Of a stretch of 64,000 nt of DNA, positions 10,533 through 18,075 are shown piece after piece. The DNA comes from Paraburkholderia bannensis (GTDB lineage: Bacteria; Pseudomonadota; Gammaproteobacteria; Burkholderiales; Burkholderiaceae). Each line of letters opens with the position of its first letter. Position 1 is the first letter of the stretch. The stretch is taken from the NCBI RefSeq assembly GCF_014200455.1, contig NZ_JACHBW010000004.1:124001-188000 (forward strand), written 5' to 3'. The position numbers and the translations under genes were made by a program. Under the pieces are notes generated by a model. It was given only the letters and a program-made list of their open reading frames with translations, did no database searches and was not told the origin of the DNA.

Positions 10533-10880
10533 GGTTGCATCGTGATAAGCGTCGGGGGCGCGCCGCGTTGCCGCGGCTATTGCGTCTTACCTGCTTGACG
10601 AATGGGACCGGAAATTGTTCAGGCGGATGTAACGGGCGGGTTGCAGCAGGGTGATCGTCGCCGATGCGCACGCTTCGAGGGAACGCGCACGGCCGCGAGC
10701 GCGGCAGGTGCTGAGGCGATCGAAGATGCGGTATGCCTCGTGGATGAGGCGAGTGTGTAATGCAGTACGACGGATGCGCGATCGGTTTGACTCAGTGCGA
10801 GTAACGATCAGTCGAAAGACCCGATATGTCAAAAGACCCGCATCGAGTTGTACAGGTCGACTCCAGTAGAACCGCGGCGA
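10533..10880. other. 348-bp gene-free gap before NRPS-3, possible promoter and direct repeat
   Basis: No convincing gene lies here. A direct repeat GTCRAAAGACCCG occurs at 10811-10823 and 10828-10840 (12 of 13 identical, 17 bp start to start). On the minus strand a perfect TTGACA lies at 10832-10827, and 17 bp further is GATCGT (10809-10804), a poor -10. This could be a promoter letting NRPS-3 be transcribed separately from the uptake genes. No Fur box of good quality was seen. Confidence 0.35.
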
Positions 10881-11831
10881 TCAGCCCGCAGCCCGAACCT
10901 TGTTCGGTTCGAGCGTTGGCAACGCCGCGCCGACCCGTTCGACGAAAGTCGTCATCGCCACCGGACCGCCGAAGGTCCACGTAGCGCGCGGCAGATAACC
11001 GATACGTCCGGCCTGCACCGAAGGCAAACCACGCCACAAGCGCTGCGCGTAGAGCGGCTGGTCCGGCTTGTCGAGCAGCAACAACATCCAGTCCGGATGG
11101 TCGTACAGCGCGTCGAAGCCCAGACGCACGCCCATCCGGCGCACCGACGTCGTCGACCATGCGTTGCTCAGGCCGACGTGATCCAGCAAAGCGCCCACCG
11201 AGCTGCGGCGGTCGAAGCCCCAGAAACCGGAATCGCCCGCAAGCGGCGACATCAGTGCGGTCGGTCGATGGCTGAGGCCGTGCGCCTGCACTTGCGCGCG
11301 CGTCGCGGCGATCGCCTGATCGAGCTTCGCGCGCAACGCGCCCGCTGCCTGCTGCGCGCCGACGCGGCTCGCGAGATCGTCGTAGACACGCAGCAGACGC
11401 GTGTACGCGTCGTCTTCGCCGGGCGGCGGTTCGAGGTCGTAGATCACGGTCGGCGCGATGCTCGCGAGCCGCCCGGCGATCCGCGCGTGGCGCTGCGCGT
11501 AGCCGACGATCAGGTCGGGCTTCAGCGCGGCAATCGCGGCGAGATCCGGTTGCTGACGCGTGCCGACGGAAACCGTATCGCGCAGCGCGTCGGCGTCGAT
11601 GCCGACCCAGCGGCGGTAGACGTCCGGATCGGCGGCGCCCGTCGGCGCGCGGCCGAGACCGAGCAGCGATTCGGTGAAGACGAATTCCAGCGAGACGATA
11701 CGGCGCGCGTCGGTCGGCAGCGTCGGCGAGCTCGCGCCGAGCGGCGTCGGCACGATCGCGTTCGAACGCATGCAAGCGACGAGCGGCAGTGCCAGCGATG
11801 CGGCCAGCAAGCGGCGGCGAGTGTTATTCAT
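10881..11831 (-). CDS. Periplasmic ferrisiderophore-binding lipoprotein (FhuD/FecB-like)
   Basis: A 316-residue class III (helical-backbone) solute-binding protein that would deliver ferrisiderophore from the outer-membrane receptor to the FhuB-like permease. The N-terminus has TRRRLL followed by a hydrophobic stretch and the lipobox LVAC, so it looks like a lipoprotein, perhaps Tat-dependent. The body carries family features: RIVSLEFVFTESLLGLG near residue 45, KPDLIVG near 105, and a C-terminal half with WTFGGPVAMTTFVERV. The start at 11831 was chosen because the signal peptide begins there and because it overlaps the FhuF-like gene's stop by 8 bp; the longer open frame to 12047 is an artefact. 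The equivalent in ornibactin loci is OrbB. Confidence 0.9.
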   Translation of the reverse strand: MNNTRRRLLAASLALPLVACMRSNAIVPTPLGASSPTLPTDARRIVSLEFVFTESLLGLGRAPTGAADPDVYRRWVGIDADALRDTVSVGTRQQPDLAAIAALKPDLIVGYAQRHARIAGRLASIAPTVIYDLEPPPGEDDAYTRLLRVYDDLASRVGAQQAAGALRAKLDQAIAATRAQVQAHGLSHRPTALMSPLAGDSGFWGFDRRSSVGALLDHVGLSNAWSTTSVRRMGVRLGFDALYDHPDWMLLLLDKPDQPLYAQRLWRGLPSVQAGRIGYLPRATWTFGGPVAMTTFVERVGAALPTLEPNKVRAAG

Positions 11832-12738
11832 GGCGTGAGTCGTGCCGGTGGTCGTGGTCATGTCCGTGGTCATGGTCATGATCACGCTCATACGCCGCCA
11901 GCCGCTCGAAGTGCGCGTCGCGCTCCACCATCGGCAGCTTGCGCAGCAGCGGACACGTCGTGCAGTACTTGTAGTGATCGTCGAACGCGTAGCGCAGACA
12001 GCAATTGCGCCGCACGCGCAACGGCTCCGGCGCCAGCGGATGCACATCGTGCTGAAACCGGAACGCCTGCCGGTACGGATTCGGACTCACGCCATCCAGC
12101 GCGAGCGGCGCGCACAGCAACGCATCGCGCTGCGCGAGCGCCGCCTGCGCATGCGAAGGCAGATGCCCGGCCAGCGCAACGAACACCGTGTCGATGCGCG
12201 TCGCGAGATTCACCCACAGGATATCGGCGGCAATACCGCTGGTCCGCTGCAATGCCGTCACCAGCGCGGGAAACACTTCGCCAAGCAAGACGCCGTAGCG
12301 TTCGGCGGGATCGGCGGGATCGGCCGTCACCGGCTTCAACTCGCGCGCGAGCCGCACGCTCTTCGGATACCCCTGCGGCACGAACGACAGATTCGCGAGC
12401 GACAGATCCGGCACCGCGTTCACGAGCAGCGCGGGCACGGCCACCAGATACAGCAGCGTGCCCGCGAGATAGATCGACCACTCGGATGCATACGCGCGCA
12501 TCATCGCAGGGCTGACGCGCGCGGCGTCGTTGTCAATCGACGCATCCCCAACCACCCGCACCCCCGCTTGCCGATCGCGCGCCGCGCAACGCTGCAACTC
12601 CAGCGCGAACGCAGCCGGATCGAGCAGGATGGAACCGGGGACGCGACGCTGGCCGTCGTCGTCGAATGCGCAGTAGTCGCGCAATTCGGCGAGCGCGGGG
12701 CGCGCGAGCAACGCTTCGAAATTCAGTGCAGTAGCCAT
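11824..12738 (-). CDS. FhuF-like siderophore-iron reductase with His/Asp-rich tail
   Basis: A 304-residue protein of the FhuF ferric-iron reductase family, expected to release iron from the imported siderophore in the cytoplasm using a [2Fe-2S] cluster. Near the C-terminus (about residues 255-271) lies CC-x11-C-x2-C (CCLRYAFDDHYKYCTTC), the FhuF cluster signature; the usual description is CC-x10-C-x2-C, so the spacing is one longer here. The last about 20 residues are an alternating Asp-His tail (DHDHDHGHDHDHRHD), not typical of FhuF. ATG 12738 shares one base with the permease stop (TGATG), so the genes are translationally coupled. OrbF is the likely ornibactin counterpart. Confidence 0.88.
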   Translation of the reverse strand: MATALNFEALLARPALAELRDYCAFDDDGQRRVPGSILLDPAAFALELQRCAARDRQAGVRVVGDASIDNDAARVSPAMMRAYASEWSIYLAGTLLYLVAVPALLVNAVPDLSLANLSFVPQGYPKSVRLARELKPVTADPADPAERYGVLLGEVFPALVTALQRTSGIAADILWVNLATRIDTVFVALAGHLPSHAQAALAQRDALLCAPLALDGVSPNPYRQAFRFQHDVHPLAPEPLRVRRNCCLRYAFDDHYKYCTTCPLLRKLPMVERDAHFERLAAYERDHDHDHGHDHDHRHDSRHE

Positions 12739-14780
12739 CACGCGGTACGCCGCAAATAGCTGCGTGCCAGCAGCCATAGAAAATAAGGTGCGCCGAGCGC
12801 TGCGGTGAGAATGCCGAGCGGCAGATCGCGCGGCGCAAACGCCACGCGTCCGATGCAGTCGGCAAGCCCCAGCAGCAACGCGCCGATCAGCATCGACGCG
12901 CCGATCTGCTGACGCTGTCCGCGCAAGCCGATCAGACGCGCGGCGTGCGGCGCGATCAGACCGGCGAACGCCACCGGTCCGGTGCCGGACACGGCGGTCG
13001 CCGTCATCAGACTCGCGAGCGCGAGCAGCGCGAAGCGCACGCGCGACACGTCGAGCCCAAGCGAAGCCGCCGACGCATCGCCGAGCGACAGCAATTCGAG
13101 CCAGCGCCCCGCGCGCCACGCGAACGGCAGGCTGAGGATCGCCCACGGCAGCATCGCGACGAGCGCGGCCCAGCCCTGCGCATACGTGCTGCCGACGAGC
13201 CAGCTCAACGCCTGCGTGATATGTACGTGGAACTGCAGCAACACGACGTTGAGGAACGCGCCCAGCAACGCCGAGCAGGCGAGACCGGTGAGCGTCACGC
13301 GCATCGGCTCAAGATTGCCGCGCCAGTTCAGCACGATCACGAAACCCAGCACGGCGGCCGATGCAGCCCATGCGAGCGGCACGCCCCAGAACGCCATCGA
13401 CGTGGCGGCTGACGGCACGAGCAGCATCATCAGCAGCATCGCGAGACTGGCCGCCGCCGTGCCGCCGAACATCTCGGGACCGGCCAGCGGATTGCGGGTC
13501 ATGCCTTGCAACAGCGTGCCGCTCGCGGCGAGCAGCGCGCCGCCGAGCATCGCAATCAGCGTGCGCGGTACGCGCAACCCGGCAATCGCCAGCGCTCGCG
13601 GATCGCCGTTCAGTACGCCGTGCAGCATCGCGGACAAGGACATGCCGCTGGAATCGTGCGATGCGGTGACGAACAACAGCGCGAGCAATACCGCGCCGCC
13701 TGTCCAGAAGAGACGCTGCGGCGATCCGATGCGCGGCGCGGCATCGCTCGCGCTCAGCGTCAAACGCGCGGAACCCGGCGCGGCGCTGCGACGCAGAATC
13801 ACCAGCAGCACCGGCGTGCCGATCAGCGCGGTCATCACGCCGAGCGGCAGCAGACCGTCGTCACCCGCGGCGATCACCACGGCATCCGCGATCAGCAGCA
13901 ACACCGCGCCCCACAGCGCGGACAGCGGAATCAGTCGCGACGGCCGGTGCATGCCCGCCGAGCGCAACAGATTCGGCGCAATGAGACCGACGAAACCGAC
14001 CGGCCCCGCACGACCGATCGCGACAGCCGTGAGCCACGTGGCCAGCAACACGCAGGCCGCGCGCAGCACTTGCGGACGCAGCCCGAGCAGGCTCGCCTGC
14101 TCGTCGCCGAGACGCATGAGATCGAGACCACGGCCGAGCAGCCAGGCCAATGCCAGCACCGGCGCCGCGAGCCACGCCGCTGTCGCGATGCCGTGCGAGC
14201 CGATCTGCTGCAACGAGCCCGTGCTCCATTGCACGATGCTGACGGCGGAGTCGTCGCTGATCGTGAGGACGAGCATGAGCACCGCATTCAACGCAAGTGC
14301 GGTGGCCGCGCCCGCGAGCGTCATTCTCAGCGGCGACGCGCGCCAGCCGCCCGCGACGGCGAAGGTGAGCGCGGCGGCGATCAGGCCGCCGGCAAAGATG
14401 GTAAGCGCGACCGGCAGCGCGCTCCAGATGAAGGTAGCGACGAGACCGAGCTGCGCGCCGGTCGTCACGCCGAGCAGATCGCTCGACGCGAGCGGGTTGT
14501 GCGTGACCGTTTGCAGCAGCGCGCCCGCCATGCCGAACGCAGCGCCCGCCAATGCACCGGCGAGCGCGCGCGGCAAATGAAGATCGATGAACAGCAAACG
14601 CGCGATGGACGCGGAATCGGCGCTGACGGCGGATGAGCCGGATGCCGCCGCGCCATACGCGAATAAGGTGTTCCACACAAGCATCGCGGCCAGCGCGACG
14701 AAACCGCCCGCGGCCAGATAGCGATGGAGATCGCGCCGCGGCCGCATGGCGCCCGCATGCGTTGCGCCGGCGGTGCTCAT
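12738..14780 (-). CDS. Fused ferrisiderophore ABC permease (FhuB-like, two FecCD halves)
   Basis: A 680-residue inner-membrane permease made of two tandem FecCD/BtuC-type halves in one chain, as in FhuB. The first half (residues about 20-330) includes HLPRALAGALAGAAFGMAG and a FVGLIAPN motif. The second half (about 350-675) repeats these as GLRVPRTLIAMLGGALLAASG and AFAGLIAPH. Many hydrophobic segments run throughout. It should form an importer with the adjacent ATPase and the binding lipoprotein. Its ATG overlaps the ATPase stop by four bases (ATGA). An alternative start, MRPRRD, lies 11 codons in. Confidence 0.93.
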   Translation of the reverse strand: MSTAGATHAGAMRPRRDLHRYLAAGGFVALAAMLVWNTLFAYGAAASGSSAVSADSASIARLLFIDLHLPRALAGALAGAAFGMAGALLQTVTHNPLASSDLLGVTTGAQLGLVATFIWSALPVALTIFAGGLIAAALTFAVAGGWRASPLRMTLAGAATALALNAVLMLVLTISDDSAVSIVQWSTGSLQQIGSHGIATAAWLAAPVLALAWLLGRGLDLMRLGDEQASLLGLRPQVLRAACVLLATWLTAVAIGRAGPVGFVGLIAPNLLRSAGMHRPSRLIPLSALWGAVLLLIADAVVIAAGDDGLLPLGVMTALIGTPVLLVILRRSAAPGSARLTLSASDAAPRIGSPQRLFWTGGAVLLALLFVTASHDSSGMSLSAMLHGVLNGDPRALAIAGLRVPRTLIAMLGGALLAASGTLLQGMTRNPLAGPEMFGGTAAASLAMLLMMLLVPSAATSMAFWGVPLAWAASAAVLGFVIVLNWRGNLEPMRVTLTGLACSALLGAFLNVVLLQFHVHITQALSWLVGSTYAQGWAALVAMLPWAILSLPFAWRAGRWLELLSLGDASAASLGLDVSRVRFALLALASLMTATAVSGTGPVAFAGLIAPHAARLIGLRGQRQQIGASMLIGALLLGLADCIGRVAFAPRDLPLGILTAALGAPYFLWLLARSYLRRTA

Positions 14781-15577
14781 GGCGCCATCCTCGGCAGACA
14801 GATCGCTTCGCCGTCGACGGTGAGGCGGCGCATCGGCGTCTCGAAGACGGCTTCGAGCACGTCAGGCTGCATGATGGTTTCGGGAGCGCCACGCGCGCGA
14901 ATCCGGCCGTCCTTCATCAGCATGATTTCGTCGCTGAAAAAAGCCGCCTGATTCAGGTCGTGCAGCACCCACACCACGGTCAGCGACATTTCCCGCGCGA
15001 GATCGCGGATCAGCGTCAGCACTTCGACCTGGTGATGGATATCGAGGAAGGTGGTGGGTTCGTCGAGCAGCAGCACGCGGCCGCCTTGCGCGAGCGCCAT
15101 CGCGATGAACGCGCGTTGCCGCTCACCGCCCGACAGATGCACCAGATCGCGCTTGCGCAGCGCTTGCAGTTGCGTGCGCTCGATGGCCCGCTCGATCGCG
15201 GCGCGGTCCTCGGGGCCGGGCCGCGCGCCGATGCCCGTGTAGCAATAGCGGCCCGTCGCGACGAGTTCCTCGACGAGCATGCCTTCGGGCACGAGGGGAT
15301 TCTGCGCGAGCATGGCCAGACGCCGGGCCCGCTCACGCGGCGCGAAGCCGCCGAGCGGGCGGCCGTCGAGCCAGACCTCGCCGCCAGCCGGCTTCAGCAG
15401 GCCGCCGAGCGAGCGCAGCAAGGTGCTCTTGCCGCAACCGTTCGGACCGCACAACGCGGTGATGCGACCGGCTTCGAACGCGACTGACAATCCGTCGAGC
15501 ACGGTGCGCACACCGAGTCTGACGCTCAGATTTTCGGCGCGCAGCGCAGCCGCGGCCTGGACTTCATTCATCCGCAT
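14777..15577 (-). CDS. Ferrisiderophore ABC importer ATPase (FhuC/FepC-like)
   Basis: A 266-residue ATP-binding subunit. The Walker A GPNGCGKST lies near residue 45, the signature LSGGERQRA near 140, Walker B VLLLDEPTTFLD near 160, and the H-loop WVLHDLNQ near 195. ATG 15577 was chosen because GGGAG precedes it at good spacing; the GTG at 15607 would add ten residues with no ribosome site. It lies 45 bp after the receptor stop and overlaps the permease gene by four bases. It corresponds to OrbC/FhuC in related loci. Confidence 0.95.
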   Translation of the reverse strand: MRMNEVQAAAALRAENLSVRLGVRTVLDGLSVAFEAGRITALCGPNGCGKSTLLRSLGGLLKPAGGEVWLDGRPLGGFAPRERARRLAMLAQNPLVPEGMLVEELVATGRYCYTGIGARPGPEDRAAIERAIERTQLQALRKRDLVHLSGGERQRAFIAMALAQGGRVLLLDEPTTFLDIHHQVEVLTLIRDLAREMSLTVVWVLHDLNQAAFFSDEIMLMKDGRIRARGAPETIMQPDVLEAVFETPMRRLTVDGEAICLPRMAP

Positions 15578-15622
15578 AACGGCTCCCTGGCGGCGGCTTG
15601 CGAGCACTGTGTGACGTGTTGC

Positions 15623-17830
15623 TTACCACGTATACCGGGCAGTCGCGAGCACGTTACGGCGTTCACCATACTGACAACGGGTGGTGTTGCCGCAACGGGC
15701 CACGTAAGTGCGGTCGAACAGATTGTTCGCCGACAGCACGAAGCGCCAGTGCGGGATGTCGTAGTGCACGGACGCATCCGCGACGGTGAACGAACCGACG
15801 CTCAGCGAGTTATCCGAGGTCGCGTACGTCGAGCCGACGTACTGCACGCCCGCGCCGAAACCGAGGCCGCGCAGCGGGCCCGTCTTCAGCGAGTAGTCGA
15901 GCCACAGCGAACCGTAGTTGCGCGGCGTCGCCGTCGGGTTCAGGCCGACCGTCGGATCGAGCGCGCTGCCCTTGGTGATGACCACGTTCTGGAACGTGTA
16001 TGCGGCCAGCAGTTTCAGGTTCTCGGTCAACTCGGCGCTCGCTTCGAGTTCGAGACCGCGGCTGCGGATCTGGCCGGTCTGCACGCTGCCGCTGAGCGCA
16101 GGATCCGGCGCGGTGGTCAGCGCGTTGTTCTCACGCAGATCGAACAGCGCCGCGGAGAACGTCGCGTTCATGAAGGTCGGCTGATACTTCACACCGACTT
16201 CGACCTGCTTCGAGCGCAACGGCGTGAACGGGTTACCGTACGCATCGTTGCCGATCACCGGCGTGAACGCCGTCGAGTAGCTGACGTACGGGGCGATACC
16301 CGAATCGAACAGATACATCAGGCCCGCCCGGCCGCTGAATGCGCTGTTGTGCTGCGCGACGTACGAGCCGTCGAAATTATTGAGGGTGGTCGACGAGACC
16401 CAGTCCTCACGGCCGCTCAGCACCAGGATCAGCTTGTTGAACTTCATCTGGTCCTGCACGTACAGGCCGAACTGGCGCTGCACCTGACGCATCTGCGTAT
16501 CGTTGAACGACGGGGCGATCACCGGTGCGTTCAGCGCGGTCGGGTTATACAGGTTCAGGGCGTAGCCCGTGTACGTATACCCTTCGTTGTCCATATAGTT
16601 CTGGTTGGTGAAGTTGAAACCCGCCAGCACCGTGTGATCGACCGGTCCGGTCTTCACCTTGCCCTGCAACTGATTGTCGACGTCGATGTCGTTGTAGCTC
16701 GACTTCAGGTTCATCGCCGCGCGCTGGATGGTCTGCTGATCCGCGCTCAAGGCATAGCCGAATAGCGCCTGGTTGTTCAGGTCCAGGTGCGAGTAGCGGA
16801 AGTTCTGCTTGAACGTCCAGTTGGGATCGAAATGATGTTCGAACAGATACGAGAACGAGTACTGCGTCTTGTCGTAGTTTTCGTAGCCGGGGTTGCTGGT
16901 CGCGAGGCTGGTCGGGATGTGCTGCCCGAAGATGGTCGGCGCAACCGTGCCGTAGTACGGCAGGAAGTTGTTCGAGTCCATCGTGTTGTCGTGCAGATAC
17001 GTCGCCATCAAGGTGAGCGAGGTATCGTTGGTCGGCCGCAGCGTGACCGACGGCGCGACCAGCGTGCGATTGCCGTGCACCGAGTCGACCTGGTTCTGGC
17101 TATACGTTTGCTGTGCGATGAAGCGGTACAGCAGGCGCTTGTCGGCATCCACCGGGCCCGACGTGTCGATGCCGATACCATAGTGGTTGTAGCTGCCCGC
17201 CAGCAGATCGACCTGGCCGCGCGTGTAGTCGGTCGGCATCTTCGACACCATGCTGATCACGCCGCCCGGTTCGCCCAGGCCGTACAGCACCGACGACGGT
17301 CCCTTGACCACTTCGATGCGTTCGAGCGTGTACGGATCGACTCGCCACTGGTCGAGCGCGCGGCCCGGCACGGCCGGCAGACGCGAACCGTCGAGGTAGA
17401 AGAAGTCAGAGCTGAAGCCGCGAATGTTCATCGCGTCGTTGCGCGTGTCGTTGCTGTAGTACGTCGCGACGCCCGCCGTGTAGTGCAGCGCGTCGTTCAG
17501 GGTCGTGACGTTGCGGTCGTCGAGCTGATCGCGCCCGATCACCGAAATCGATTGCGGGGTTTCATGAATCGGCGTGCCGGTCTTGGTCGCGCCGCTGCCT
17601 ACATTGGCCACGTAGCCGTTCACCGGGCCGTCCGCGCGTTCGCGCGCGCCATGCACCTTGATGTCCGGCAGCGTGCTGCCGGCCGGCGTCGTCGATGCCT
17701 TGGCGGCGCCGTCGTTCGACCCAGGCGTGGTCGTCGTTGTCGACGTCGCGTCCGCTGCCCAGGCGGGCACGGTGCCCACGATCATCCCGACCAGGATGGC
17801 CAATGTCTTCTTCTGAAACCCTGCTGTCAT
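15623..17830 (-). CDS. TonB-dependent ferrisiderophore outer-membrane receptor
   Basis: A 735-residue TonB-dependent receptor of the FhuA/FpvA siderophore group. A signal peptide ends about residue 25 (VPAWA|ADA). A plug domain (about 60-180) includes ETPQSISVIGRDQLDDRN and VEVVKGPSSVLYG-like residues, and a 22-strand barrel ends in the terminal aromatic ARYTW. There is no N-terminal signalling (STN) domain, so it probably does not control an ECF sigma factor itself. ATG 17830 was chosen because the signal peptide starts there, after GGGAAAAAA; the ORF opens 14 codons earlier without support. A Fur-box-like site lies about 105 bp upstream. Confidence 0.95.
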   Translation of the reverse strand: MTAGFQKKTLAILVGMIVGTVPAWAADATSTTTTTPGSNDGAAKASTTPAGSTLPDIKVHGARERADGPVNGYVANVGSGATKTGTPIHETPQSISVIGRDQLDDRNVTTLNDALHYTAGVATYYSNDTRNDAMNIRGFSSDFFYLDGSRLPAVPGRALDQWRVDPYTLERIEVVKGPSSVLYGLGEPGGVISMVSKMPTDYTRGQVDLLAGSYNHYGIGIDTSGPVDADKRLLYRFIAQQTYSQNQVDSVHGNRTLVAPSVTLRPTNDTSLTLMATYLHDNTMDSNNFLPYYGTVAPTIFGQHIPTSLATSNPGYENYDKTQYSFSYLFEHHFDPNWTFKQNFRYSHLDLNNQALFGYALSADQQTIQRAAMNLKSSYNDIDVDNQLQGKVKTGPVDHTVLAGFNFTNQNYMDNEGYTYTGYALNLYNPTALNAPVIAPSFNDTQMRQVQRQFGLYVQDQMKFNKLILVLSGREDWVSSTTLNNFDGSYVAQHNSAFSGRAGLMYLFDSGIAPYVSYSTAFTPVIGNDAYGNPFTPLRSKQVEVGVKYQPTFMNATFSAALFDLRENNALTTAPDPALSGSVQTGQIRSRGLELEASAELTENLKLLAAYTFQNVVITKGSALDPTVGLNPTATPRNYGSLWLDYSLKTGPLRGLGFGAGVQYVGSTYATSDNSLSVGSFTVADASVHYDIPHWRFVLSANNLFDRTYVARCGNTTRCQYGERRNVLATARYTW

Positions 17831-18075
17831 TTTTTTCCCGTGTGGTCTGGCAACCCATGTCCCGAGGCGCATGCGATCCGATGCCTCAAGCCTCTACGCC
17901 CGTCTTTATTCAAAGCTAATGCGAATTCTAAATACAAATCACTCTCATTATCAATAATAAAATGACGAACGGACCCAAACTCTGGTTGGAATTCAGGTCC
18001 GTGCGTCGTGTCGGCGAATCGTTTGCGCCGCGCGCGCAAGCGCGTGTTGACGCGCGATGGCCCTTTAAATACGGG
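17831..18075. promoter_or_regulatory. Receptor-operon leader region
   Basis: The 245-bp gap between the NRPS-2 stop and the receptor start holds a locally AT-rich segment (about 17890-17965), in contrast to the GC-rich surroundings, with the Fur-box-like site inside it. It is the likely promoter of the receptor, ATPase, permease, FhuF and binding-protein unit. Confidence 0.6.
17934..17952. promoter_or_regulatory. Fur-box-like operator upstream of the receptor
   Basis: ACAAATCACTCTCATTATC matches the 19-bp Fur consensus at 12 of 19 positions; the right half TCATTATC is perfect. On the receptor strand it reads GATAATGAGAGTGATTTGT. Position and iron-uptake context support Fur control; binding is inferred. 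Confidence 0.6.

Noticed and set aside
10587..10832. An 81-residue minus-strand open frame in the gap before NRPS-3
   Set aside because: Arg/Ser-rich, no ribosome site, no recognisable family; treated as non-coding.
11832..12047. N-terminal extension of the binding lipoprotein
   Set aside because: The signal peptide begins at 11831 and the extension overlaps the FhuF-like gene in another frame.
12739..13146. N-terminal extension of the FhuF-like gene
   Set aside because: It lies in the permease gene out of frame and is Arg-rich shadow.
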